Below, one piece after another: positions 15,334-23,083 of a stretch of 36,073 nucleotides of DNA. Position 1 is the first letter of the stretch, and the number at the start of each line of letters is the position of its first letter. The DNA is taken from NCBI GenBank assembly GCA_964644025.1, contig CAZXVW010000019.1, forward strand, positions 1-36,073, given 5' to 3'. Below the pieces are notes generated by a model. The model was not told where the DNA came from. It saw only the letters and a program-made list of their open reading frames with translations, and did no database searches. The translations under genes and the position numbers were made by a program. This DNA comes from CAZXVW01 sp964644025 (lineage in GTDB: Bacteria; Acidobacteriota; Terriglobia; Bryobacterales; Bryobacteraceae).

Positions 15334-16286
15334 GGGCTCATCCGCGCGACCCGGCCGGCGTATTTTCCGTGCGAGCGCCGGCCGGCCTTCCTCATCAACT
15401 CCAGCGCCTCTTCCCGGGTGGCAAGGTGACCCCGGGCGCCGAGCGCCGTGCAGTTCAGCGCCGCCAGGGCGTTGGAGAAATCGAGCGCTTCTTCCATCGG
15501 CATCCCCTCCAGGACAGCATAGCAGAAGGCCCCGTGGAAAACGTCCCCCGCGCCGGTGGTGTCAACACAGTCGACCACATAGCCGGGCGAATAAATGTAG
15601 CTGCCGTTTACCCGTGCGAGCGCGCCGTCAGCCCCCAGGGTCATTGCGGCGACCTTCATGCCGTACCGGGTCTGAATGATCTCGAGGGCGCGAAACGGAT
15701 CCGGCTCCCGCGTCCAGTTGGTGGGAAACTCGGCGCTGCCGACCAGGTAATCGACATAAGGAAGAACCTCCTCGAAGCCGGGGTAGATGGTATCAACGTC
15801 CACGGTGACAGGCATGCCGGCGCCGCGGGCGATGCGGGCGGCCCGCGCCACGGCCGGCGTGTCGTGTCCGTCGATGTGGAGCAGCCGGGCACAGGTAATC
15901 TGCTCGGGCGTGATCTCAGAGGGATCGATGCGCAAGCACTCGGGCCGGCTCCACAGCACGGTGCGCTCGCCGGTGGACTTATCCACCAGGATGTAGGCCG
16001 ACTGGTTGGGACAGCCGTGGCGCACCTGCACGTGCTCCAGGCTGACGCCGGAGCCAGCGAGGCTTTCCATCTGGACGCGCCCGCGCTCATCGTCGCCGAC
16101 GGTGCCGATGTAGCTGGCCCGGAGGCCGAGACGGGCGCAGGCGGCCATCGCGCTGGCCACCTGGCCGCCGGGGCTGAGCAGTTCCTCATCGAATGGGACC
16201 TTCCCTCCGTAAGCGGGGAATTTCGAGAGCAACAGGATGGTGTCGGTAGCGTTCAGCCCGACCCCGACGACGTCGAATCGTTTCAT
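15330..16286 (-). CDS. PfkB-family carbohydrate kinase
   Basis: A 318-residue ribokinase-fold sugar kinase. The N-terminal PfkB signature area is LSPGGQVASAMAACARLG (38-55) followed by YIGTVGDDERG. The C-terminal signature with the anion hole and catalytic Asp is VDTTGAGDVFHGAF (D242, G245-A-G-D248). It phosphorylates a sugar or nucleoside with ATP; the family does not reveal which. The start ATG lies 30 bases after the exported methyltransferase-fold gene, in a gap containing a perfect 14-base GC palindrome. Downstream sugar genes (HPS-like enzyme, dehydrogenase, isomerase) make a sugar substrate more likely than a nucleoside. It overlaps the rhomboid gene by 4 bases. Confidence 0.88.
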   Translation of the reverse strand: MKRFDVVGVGLNATDTILLLSKFPAYGGKVPFDEELLSPGGQVASAMAACARLGLRASYIGTVGDDERGRVQMESLAGSGVSLEHVQVRHGCPNQSAYILVDKSTGERTVLWSRPECLRIDPSEITPEQITCARLLHIDGHDTPAVARAARIARGAGMPVTVDVDTIYPGFEEVLPYVDYLVGSAEFPTNWTREPDPFRALEIIQTRYGMKVAAMTLGADGALARVNGSYIYSPGYVVDCVDTTGAGDVFHGAFCYAVLEGMPMEEALDFSNALAALNCTALGARGHLATREEALELMRKAGRRSHGKYAGRVARMSP

Positions 16287-16299
16287 ACGGGTAACAGGA

Positions 16300-16313
16300 G
16301 CCGGCGCGCCGGC
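16300..16313. repeat. Perfect 14-base GC palindrome
   Basis: GCCGGCGCGCCGGC is self-complementary and fills half of the 30-base space between the exported methyltransferase-fold gene and the PfkB kinase gene. Similar GC palindromes occur at 1511-1524 and 13893-13907. No T-run follows. Confidence 0.55.
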
Positions 16314-16316
16314 GCG

Positions 16317-16877
16317 CTACTTCGAGACGGGGACTTCATAAACATAGATACTGTGGATCCGTCCGTGAGCTTCGGCTTGAACGACGCGCGAAGGGTTCCA
16401 CTCGCGGATCTCGAAGTCGTGGGAGACGACGCGCGCTCCCGGCTTGAGCGACTTCTCCAGGCGCGGCCGGAGGAGTTCGTTAGAGCTTGTGAGCAGGTAC
16501 AGGACGACGACGTCGGCCGGGCTGATGTCCACATCCCGCAAGTCGCCCTGGATCACCTTGCACCTGTCTTGGAGGCCTTCCTTCCTGATCCATGTCCTGG
16601 CGAACTTGACAAGCTTCGGCGAGATCTCGACCCCCACGGATCGCGCCTTGAACCTTTTGGCGGCGGTCACCAGCACGCGGCCATCACCGCAGCCAAGGTC
16701 GTAGACCAGTTCGTTCGGCTTGACCCGGGCCGCCTCGAGCATCTTGTCGACGATGGGCTGGGGCGAGGGGACGAAGGGCGCGAGACTCTTGGCGTAATCG
16801 CTGGGCTGGGCCGTCAGAGGCGGTGTGGCCGGCACGACCAGCAAAGCCGCGAGCAATATCATCGATGAGAAACGCAT
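16317..16877 (-). CDS. Exported class I SAM-methyltransferase-fold protein
   Basis: A 186-residue protein with an apparent signal peptide (MRFSSMILLAALLVVPATPPLTAQ) followed by a class I methyltransferase core. Motif I is VYDLGCGDGRVLV (D60-L-G-C-G-D-G66), then SVGVEISPKLV with the ribose-binding acidic residue, IQGDLRDVDIS, and a strand ADVVVLYLL. The fold resembles small DOT1-like methyltransferases. SAM is not normally available outside the cytoplasm, so either the hydrophobic N-terminus is a membrane anchor with the domain inside, or the protein has another role. Its ATG is 3 bases after the stop of the preceding unknown gene, so the two are probably partners. Confidence 0.82.
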   Translation of the reverse strand: MRFSSMILLAALLVVPATPPLTAQPSDYAKSLAPFVPSPQPIVDKMLEAARVKPNELVYDLGCGDGRVLVTAAKRFKARSVGVEISPKLVKFARTWIRKEGLQDRCKVIQGDLRDVDISPADVVVLYLLTSSNELLRPRLEKSLKPGARVVSHDFEIREWNPSRVVQAEAHGRIHSIYVYEVPVSK

Positions 16878-16880
16878 AAG

Positions 16881-18122
16881 CTACTCCGATGAAGAGGCAA
16901 CCACTTGCCGCTCTTGCTTGTTTTTTTCGATCTGGGAGACAACTTCCGTGACAGCGTTCCACAGGTCGCGCGGGCGGCTGATGGTATACTCCTTGCCGCC
17001 GAGAAACTTCACCGCGTTGCCGATGGTGTCCCGCCACGGTATCCGGTGGGGGTACAGGTTGTAGTTCATGTAGTAGACCGGAAAATCCAGGTCCCCCAGG
17101 CTACTGAGCTCTTCCTCGGAAACCCCGCGGCTCAGCATCGCTTTCGGCCCGGCGATCACACAGGCATCGAGCCCGTCCGCCGAGCATAATTCGCGGCGTA
17201 TCAAATCCGCCAGGAACTCGGTTTCGCCGTGTTTTTCGCTCAGCCGCTGCAAGTCAATGGTTCCCAACTGCAGCGTGTCCAGCGAAGCGCCCAAAGCCGG
17301 GAAGTTGATCCGGTCCACGTTGTCCTCACGGTACAGGACGCGCTGCTCGTGGAGGTTGAACGCGACCACCGAAAACTTGCGGATTCGGGGTTCCCGAGAA
17401 ATGGTTCTCAGTATCGCCAGTAATGCAGACGTATCCATAGGTTGCAAGGTTGCCGCGTGTTGGTTCTGGGGTGCAAAATTCACCAGTAACTTCACCCGCA
17501 ACCCGCCACCGGCGGCGGAACGAACCACCGGCGGCTCCTCCTTGAATTGCTCCAGCTCCGACTGGCGGATCCGGCTCGGCTCGATGTTCAGACGAATGGT
17601 CTTATCTCCGCCCCGCAGGTGGGCGTTCACCTCCCAGAATGAGGAGCAAACCCTGCCCATCCGGTCCCGCATCAGCCAATCCACCTGATAGTCGCCCTGG
17701 CCGATGTCGAAGGCGCCCTGCAGGTAGGCATCGCCGGAGGCGTTCTCCTCGATCGGGGGAACGTTGATCCGCTGGCGGAAGAAGACGGGCTCGTCGGGAT
17801 GAGCGACGGGCGTGACCTGGAACAGGACCGTCAGTAAGTTGCCGTTGCCGGCCAAGGCGCGCAGCGGTACGGCCACTTCGTAGCTGGAGTGAAAACGGAG
17901 GTCAAAACCGAGTACCGGTTTATTCGGGCTGACCGCACAGGGCAAATCGTTGCGCTTCTCTCTAGCCATGAAGATGGCCATGTCGCTGGTATGAATGCGC
18001 ACGATCCCGTCCGGCGGCCCACCGGGAATCATGACCTGTCCCGCAACCGGCGCAGGACGAGCCAGCGCCCAAATCAGCGCCGGCAGGAGGGGGCCGATGA
18101 AAAAAGATGACCGCACCCGCAT
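16881..18122 (-). CDS. Exported protein of unknown function
   Basis: I do not recognise a catalytic domain. With the ATG at 18122 the product has 413 residues: a signal peptide (MRVRSSFFIGPLLPALIWAL...PVAGQ), a beta-rich first half with segments such as FDLRFHSSYEVAVPL and GDYQVDWLMRDRMGRVCSSFW, and an alpha/beta second half (about 215-390) that includes KFSVVAFNLHEQRVLYRED and DACVIAGPKAML. The second half could be a degenerate von Willebrand A-like fold, but no MIDAS DxSxS is seen. In-frame starts at 18149 and 18236 exist; 18122 is preferred because a 12-base palindrome lies just upstream of 18149 and the 18236 frame overlaps nadE. It heads the minus-strand run and is 3 bases from the exported methyltransferase-fold gene. 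Confidence 0.75.
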   Translation of the reverse strand: MRVRSSFFIGPLLPALIWALARPAPVAGQVMIPGGPPDGIVRIHTSDMAIFMAREKRNDLPCAVSPNKPVLGFDLRFHSSYEVAVPLRALAGNGNLLTVLFQVTPVAHPDEPVFFRQRINVPPIEENASGDAYLQGAFDIGQGDYQVDWLMRDRMGRVCSSFWEVNAHLRGGDKTIRLNIEPSRIRQSELEQFKEEPPVVRSAAGGGLRVKLLVNFAPQNQHAATLQPMDTSALLAILRTISREPRIRKFSVVAFNLHEQRVLYREDNVDRINFPALGASLDTLQLGTIDLQRLSEKHGETEFLADLIRRELCSADGLDACVIAGPKAMLSRGVSEEELSSLGDLDFPVYYMNYNLYPHRIPWRDTIGNAVKFLGGKEYTISRPRDLWNAVTEVVSQIEKNKQERQVVASSSE

Positions 18123-18152
18123 GTTCCCGGCGTCCCGCACGGTTCTCATAGA

Positions 18153-18164
18153 GTAGTGTACTAC
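18153..18164. promoter_or_regulatory. Candidate operator palindrome
   Basis: GTAGT-GT-ACTAC is a perfect 12-base dyad in an otherwise GC-rich region. It lies between the divergent unknown gene (start 18122) and nadE (start 18248), so one bound regulator could influence both. Its shape recalls the short TAC/GTA dyads of BlaI/CopY-type repressors, but no such repressor is encoded in the window. Confidence 0.4.
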
Positions 18165-18236
18165 ACGCGCTGTTTTCTCAACCGTCAGGGGAAGGTCAAG
18201 CAGAAGCAGCGGGCGCCGGCGGCCGCCGAAGTACAA

Positions 18237-18242
18237 TGGAGG
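18237..18242 (+). promoter_or_regulatory. Ribosome binding site deciding the nadE start
   Basis: TGGAGG ends 5 bases before the ATG at 18248. The earlier in-frame ATG at 18236 overlaps this site, so translation should begin at 18248. Confidence 0.75.
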
Positions 18243-18247
18243 TTTCC

Positions 18248-19897
18248 ATGAAGATCGCCCTAGGGCAGATCAATACGACAATCGGCGACATGTCGGGGAA
18301 CGTCGACCTGATGGCCGCCACGGCGCGGCGGGCCGCCGAGCGCGGCGCGCAACTGGTGATTTTCCCGGAGCTGGCCGTCACCGGTTACCCGCCGCGGGAC
18401 TTGCTGGAGAAGGCGAGTTTCTACGAGGCGGCGCGGGAGCAGGAGGAGCGCCTGGCGGCCGAAACGGCGGCGCTTGATCTCACGCTGGTCTACGGGACGG
18501 TCGACCGGACCGATTCAGCGGCGGGGAAGCCAGCCGTGAATATCGCGGCGGTGGCCGAGCACGGAAAGATTGTTTTTCGCCAGGGGAAAATGCTGCTGCC
18601 CACCTACGACGTCTTCGACGAGGCCCGCTATTTCCTTCCGGCCGAGCGGCAGGAGGTTCACCGGATTGGCGGCGTGAACGTAGCCCTGACGGTTTGCGAG
18701 GACGCCTGGAACGACAAACAGTTCTGGGAACGGCGGCTCTACCAACGGGACCCGGTCGAAGAGCTGGTGCGAGCCGGCGCCGAGCTGCTGATCAGCATCA
18801 ACGCCTCGCCCTACCACATGGGCAAGCGGAGGCTGCGGCGGGAAGTGTTCGCCACCACGGCGCGGCACCGGGGGATACCACTGGTCTACGTGAATCAGGT
18901 GGGCGGCAACGACGAGCTGGTCTTCGACGGCAGCAGCTTTGCCATGGACGCCCGGGGCAACGTCATCGCCGCGGCACCTTCGTTCCGCGAGGACTTGATC
19001 TTCGTGGATACGGCGACCGGGGCGGGCGACCGGCGGGAGAATCTCGCCAATCCCCGCGAGGCGGTTTACGAAGCGCTGGTACTGGGAACCCGGGACTACA
19101 TTCGGAAGTGCGGGTTTCGGCAAGTACTGCTGGGGCTGAGCGGCGGCATTGATTCGTCGCTGACCGCCGTGATCGCCGCCGACGCAGTGGGCCGGGAGAA
19201 CGTGACCGGCGTCGGGATGCCCGGCCCTTACTCGTCGGAAGGCAGCGTCCGGGACGCGCGCACGCTGGCGGCGAATCTCGGCATCCGGTTCGAGACGGTC
19301 GAGATCACCGGCGCGTACGAGAAATTCCTCGAACAATTGGATCCGCTGTTCGGCGACCGCCCGCGCGACGTCACCGAGGAAAACCTGCAGGCCCGTCTCC
19401 GCGGGGTCACGCTCATGTCGCTTTCCAACAAGTGGGGCGCCATGGTGCTCACGACGGGTAACAAGAGTGAGCTGGCAGTCGGCTACTGCACGCTCTACGG
19501 CGACATGGCGGGCGGGCTGGCGGTGATCAGCGATGTGCCCAAGACACTGGTTTACGAGCTGGCCCGCGTGGCCAACCAGCGGCACGGTGAAGCGATTCCC
19601 GAGAGCGTGTTCACCAAGCCGCCGTCAGCCGAGCTGCGCCCGAACCAGAAAGACACGGACTCACTGCCCGCCTATGAGATTCTGGACAAGATCCTGCAAC
19701 GTTACATCGAGGATTCCAAGCCGCCGCGGGAAATCGCCGCGGAGTTGAACCTTCCCCTGGAGCTGGTCCGCGAGATAGCGAACATGGTCGATCGCAACGA
19801 ATACAAGCGGCAGCAGGCCGCACCCGGGCTGAAAGTCACCACCAAGGCCTTCGGCATGGGGCGCCGCTTTCCCATCGCGCAGAAATTCTTCCAATGA
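18248..19897 (+). CDS. nadE: Glutamine-dependent NAD+ synthetase
   Basis: A 549-residue two-domain enzyme that makes NAD+ from nicotinic acid adenine dinucleotide with ATP and glutamine-derived ammonia. The N-terminal nitrilase-type glutaminase has the triad E41 (IFPELAVTGYPPR), K114 (RQGKMLLPTYDVFDE) and C150 (LTVCEDAW). The C-terminal synthetase has the PP-loop LLGLSGGIDSSLTA (around 295-306), followed by LSNKWGAMVLTTGNKSELAV and the YCTLYGDMAGG motif. Both domains are complete and of usual length. It is cytoplasmic. The last 4 bases overlap the start of the second propeller-phosphoesterase gene, an odd partner for a housekeeping enzyme. Confidence 0.96.
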   Translation: MKIALGQINTTIGDMSGNVDLMAATARRAAERGAQLVIFPELAVTGYPPRDLLEKASFYEAAREQEERLAAETAALDLTLVYGTVDRTDSAAGKPAVNIAAVAEHGKIVFRQGKMLLPTYDVFDEARYFLPAERQEVHRIGGVNVALTVCEDAWNDKQFWERRLYQRDPVEELVRAGAELLISINASPYHMGKRRLRREVFATTARHRGIPLVYVNQVGGNDELVFDGSSFAMDARGNVIAAAPSFREDLIFVDTATGAGDRRENLANPREAVYEALVLGTRDYIRKCGFRQVLLGLSGGIDSSLTAVIAADAVGRENVTGVGMPGPYSSEGSVRDARTLAANLGIRFETVEITGAYEKFLEQLDPLFGDRPRDVTEENLQARLRGVTLMSLSNKWGAMVLTTGNKSELAVGYCTLYGDMAGGLAVISDVPKTLVYELARVANQRHGEAIPESVFTKPPSAELRPNQKDTDSLPAYEILDKILQRYIEDSKPPREIAAELNLPLELVREIANMVDRNEYKRQQAAPGLKVTTKAFGMGRRFPIAQKFFQ

Positions 19898-22299
19898 AAA
19901 ACCGGTACGCAACCCACCGTTCCCGTTTGCGGCCCCGATGGAGCTCGTCGGCGGGAGCAAGAGCCGGGGCCGGTCTGGCGGCCGTGGCGGCGCTGGCGGG
20001 AATCCTGTCCGCCGAACCCGTTGGCCCGGCCGCCGACGGCGCGTTTCTGCTGAACAGCGGCTGGCTGCTCCGGCCGGCGGGGCGGCAGATCCCGCTCGAT
20101 ACGTTTCCGATGAACAGCGTGCTGTCTCCGGACGGCAAGTTTCTGCTGGTGCTCCACGCCGGCTACGCGAAGCCGTCCATCCGCGTATATGAAACCGGCG
20201 CGTTCCGTGAAGTGGATCGTCTGCAGCTCGAAGACGCCTGGCTTGGCATGACGTTCGCCCCGGGTGGCCGCCTGCTTTACGTGGGGGGCGGGGCGACGGG
20301 AAATGTCTATGAGCTGTCGTTTTCCCCGCAAGGCAAACTCAAACCCAAGCGCGCCTTCTCGACCATTCCCCGGCAGCGGCGGCGAACGCCGGAGGACTTT
20401 GTCGGCGACGTCACGCTGAGCCCGGACGGACGTCTGATTTACGCGGCCTGCCTGTTCCGCGACGAAATCGCGGTGATCAACCCGCAATCCGGCTGGGTGA
20501 TCGAGCGTTTCCGGACCGCTCGCCGCCCTTACCGGATCCTGTTTGCCCCGGACGGCAAGAGCTTCTTCGTCACCAGTTGGGCCGAAGGCTCGGTGGATCA
20601 GCACAACGCGCAAGACGGCGAGCACCTTTCCATGCTTCGTCTCGGTCCCCAGCCCATGGACATGGTCTTGTCGGACCGTCCCCTCCAGGCGGAAGAAGGC
20701 GAAGAGCCGCCACCGTGGAAGGCGCGCCTGTTCATCGCGCTGGCCAACACAAACCGCGTCAGCGTGGCCGGACTCATGGAAGGAGGAGAGCTGCAGCTCC
20801 TGGAGACCATCCAGGTCTCCCTCTGGCCGTGGCAGCCAAGCGGGATGACGCCGGCGTCGCTCGCCCTGAACAAGAGCCAGAGCCGGCTTTACGTGGTCTG
20901 TTCGAACGCCAACGCCGTGGCGGCCGTCGACATTACCAGGAAGAAGAGCCGCGTGCTGGGCTTCCTGCCGGCCGGCTGGTACCCGACCGGCGCCACGCCG
21001 CTGGTTGACGGCCGCCTGGTGGTGCTAAACGGGCGCGGCGGCGGCAGCCATCCGAATCCCAACGGTCCGAATCCCACCCGGGAACCGCTCCGCTTGCACC
21101 GGGGCCTCGCAGCGCCTGGCTACGTCGCACGGCTACAGACCGGGACCGCATCGGTGATTCCGCCGGCCGATGAAGCGCAACTGTTCCAGTACACCAAGCA
21201 GGTGTTCCGGCTATCGCCGTACAACGACAGCCAGCTCGCCTTTGTCCCGATTCCCGAGGGCAATCCCGTGCCGCCCAGTCCGGCAGCACCGCCCGAGCTG
21301 GCCTCGCCGATCCGTCACGTTCTCTACATCATCAAGGGAAGCCTGACCTACGACGCCTTGCTCGGCGATCTCGGCAAGGGCAACGGGGAACCTTCCCTCA
21401 CCGTGTTCGGCGAACCAGTGACGCCGAACCAGCATAAGCTGGCGCGCCAGTACGTGTTGTTCGATAACTTCTACGTGAACGGCGACGTCGAGGCCGATGG
21501 GGTGAACTGGTCCACGGCCGCCATTGCGCCGCCCTTCGTCGAACGGCTCTGGCCGGCCACTTACGCCGGCCGTCTGGACCGTTACACGTACGAGGGAGGG
21601 GAGCTGGCGGCCATGCCGCCCGCCGGGTACCTGTGGTCCAACGCCCTCAGCGCCGGCCTGCCAGTCCGCAACTACGGGTTGCTGGCCGTCAACCGCGAGC
21701 CGGCGCCCGCGGAAGGGGAGCAGGTGCACCGCGTGTTAGATCCTTCCTTGCGCAAGATCACCGTTCACTCGTTCCGGGGTTTCGATCTCGATTACCCGGA
21801 TGTGCGGCGGGCCAAGGCGTTCATCGCGGACCTTGCCAAGATGGAAGAGGCAGGCGAGGCGCCGCGGCTGATGGTGATGCGGCTGGCCAACGACCACACC
21901 TCGGGCACCGCGCCCGGCAAGATTGCCCCGAAATCAGCGGCCGCGGACAATGACCGCGCGCTGGGAATGATCGTCGAAGCGTGCTCGAAGAGCAAGTTCT
22001 GGCCCACCATGGCGATCTTCATCCTGGAAGGCGACGCGCAGGCGGGCGCCGACCACGTCGACAGCCACCGTTCCCCGGCCTTCGTGATTTCTCCCTACAC
22101 CCGCCGGGGCGTGGTGGACAGCCGGATGTACAACACTACGTCCATGCTGCGAACCATCGAGCTGATCCTCGGGCTCCACCCGCTGACCCATTTCGATGCC
22201 GCAGCCACACCGATGTGGGCGGCGTTTCAATCTGAGCCGGACCCGGCCCCGTACACGGCGGAAGCCCCGCGCGTCTCTCTCACGGAGCGGAACCCCTGA
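19894..22299 (+). CDS. Propeller-phosphoesterase paralogue with degraded active site
   Basis: An 801-residue paralogue of the product of 3315-5783, with the same order: signal-like N-terminus after a basic stretch, YVTN-type propeller (about 45-400) and phosphoesterase-like domain (about 470-790). Shared landmarks are SPIRHVLYIIK, LGFLPAGWYP, VFGEPVTPNQHKLARQYVLF, TSGTAPG and SMLRTIELILGL. The catalytic positions differ: Glu-Asn-Arg of IIKENRTYD is G482-S483-L484 here, the His of DGHEWS is V537, ENHT is NDHT, and the acidic pair of IEDDAQ is G713-D714. It is probably a pseudoenzyme, perhaps a binding or regulatory protein, or has a changed chemistry. It starts inside nadE (ATGA at 19894-19897), so its translation is coupled to nadE. 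The frame is open throughout, so it is not a decayed pseudogene. Confidence 0.85.
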   Translation: MKNRYATHRSRLRPRWSSSAGARAGAGLAAVAALAGILSAEPVGPAADGAFLLNSGWLLRPAGRQIPLDTFPMNSVLSPDGKFLLVLHAGYAKPSIRVYETGAFREVDRLQLEDAWLGMTFAPGGRLLYVGGGATGNVYELSFSPQGKLKPKRAFSTIPRQRRRTPEDFVGDVTLSPDGRLIYAACLFRDEIAVINPQSGWVIERFRTARRPYRILFAPDGKSFFVTSWAEGSVDQHNAQDGEHLSMLRLGPQPMDMVLSDRPLQAEEGEEPPPWKARLFIALANTNRVSVAGLMEGGELQLLETIQVSLWPWQPSGMTPASLALNKSQSRLYVVCSNANAVAAVDITRKKSRVLGFLPAGWYPTGATPLVDGRLVVLNGRGGGSHPNPNGPNPTREPLRLHRGLAAPGYVARLQTGTASVIPPADEAQLFQYTKQVFRLSPYNDSQLAFVPIPEGNPVPPSPAAPPELASPIRHVLYIIKGSLTYDALLGDLGKGNGEPSLTVFGEPVTPNQHKLARQYVLFDNFYVNGDVEADGVNWSTAAIAPPFVERLWPATYAGRLDRYTYEGGELAAMPPAGYLWSNALSAGLPVRNYGLLAVNREPAPAEGEQVHRVLDPSLRKITVHSFRGFDLDYPDVRRAKAFIADLAKMEEAGEAPRLMVMRLANDHTSGTAPGKIAPKSAAADNDRALGMIVEACSKSKFWPTMAIFILEGDAQAGADHVDSHRSPAFVISPYTRRGVVDSRMYNTTSMLRTIELILGLHPLTHFDAAATPMWAAFQSEPDPAPYTAEAPRVSLTERNP

Positions 22300-22444
22300 T
22301 CGCGGGCGCGTGGCGGATTGAAGCCGAAGGAACCGGGAACCGGGCTTTCCCGGGACACATTGCTGCTGGTACCATTGAACTGACCTCGAGTGCCGCTGCC
22401 GAAAGCGACGCCAGTGGAGTTTGCGCCCGGCGCCGGCAGTGATT

Positions 22445-22450
22445 GGGAGG
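22445..22450 (+). promoter_or_regulatory. Ribosome binding site deciding the acetyltransferase start
   Basis: GGGAGG lies 6 bases before the ATG at 22457. The frame is open from 22421, but that upstream extension contains the site itself, so 22457 is preferred. Confidence 0.75.
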
Positions 22451-22456
22451 ACCATT

Positions 22457-23041
22457 ATGCCGACGACAGTGAAGCTGAAAGACGGAACCGAAGTGCTGAT
22501 TCGCGAGATGACCAAAGACGATTATGAGCGGTCTCTCGCTTTCTTCCGCGAGCTCCCCGAAGAAGACATGCTGTTTCTGCGCAGAGACGTGAGTGACCCC
22601 GAGGTGGTCCGGGATCGCGTTGAGGAAGCCGAGCGGGGCAACGTGAAGAGGCTGGTCGCGGTGGCCGACGACAAAATTGTGGCGGACGGCGCACTCGAGC
22701 TCGCCGGCCACGGCTGGCAGCAACACATGGCCGAGCTGCGCCTGATCATCGCGCGGCCCTATCAACGCAAGGGGCTGGGCACGCTGATGGCGCGGGAGCT
22801 TTACCGGCTCGCCTCCAGCGAGGGAGTTGAGGAAATCGTGGTCCGGATGATGCGGCCCCAGACCGCCGCCCGCAACATTTTCCGGAAGCTGGGTTTTCAC
22901 GAGGAAATCTTGCTTCCCAGCTTCGTCAAGGACCACCGCGGCGCCAAGCAGGATCTGATCCTGATGCGGTGCGACCTCAAAGAACTCTGGCAGCGGCTGG
23001 AGACGTTTCTCTCCGAGCTGGACGCCGCCGGATTCCGGGGC
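22457..23041 (+). CDS. GNAT-family N-acetyltransferase
   Basis: Starts MPTTVKLKDGTEVLIREM, about 195 residues, ending near 23044 with TGA. The GNAT acetyl-CoA motif A is visible as LRLIIARPYQRKGLGTLMAR, with Q103-R-K-G-L-G108 corresponding to the Q/RxxGxG/A loop. It is followed by TAARNIFRKLGFHEE, the usual C-terminal GNAT strand-helix. The tail HRGAKQDLILMRCDLKELW resembles acetyltransferases of the Pat/RimI-like group that are often found as stand-alone domains or fused to acyl-CoA synthetases. Substrate is not known. It is cytoplasmic, monocistronic, and convergent with the PhoD-like gene about 40 bases downstream. Confidence 0.87.
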
Positions 23042-23048
23042 TGAGCGC

Positions 23049-23071
23049 GGCCGGGTCTCGGCGCGCCGGCC
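23049..23071. terminator. Candidate bidirectional hairpin between convergent genes
   Basis: GGCCGG (23049-23054) pairs with CCGGCC (23066-23071) in the 40-base space between the acetyltransferase and PhoD-like stop codons. There is no T-run, so termination is only suggested by position. Confidence 0.3.
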
Positions 23072-23083
23072 AGGGCCCGTCTC

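Noticed and set aside
11190..16286. Calling the sugar genes a ribulose-monophosphate formaldehyde pathway
   Set aside because: There is no 6-phospho-3-hexuloisomerase, and the dehydrogenase and isomerase are not part of that route.
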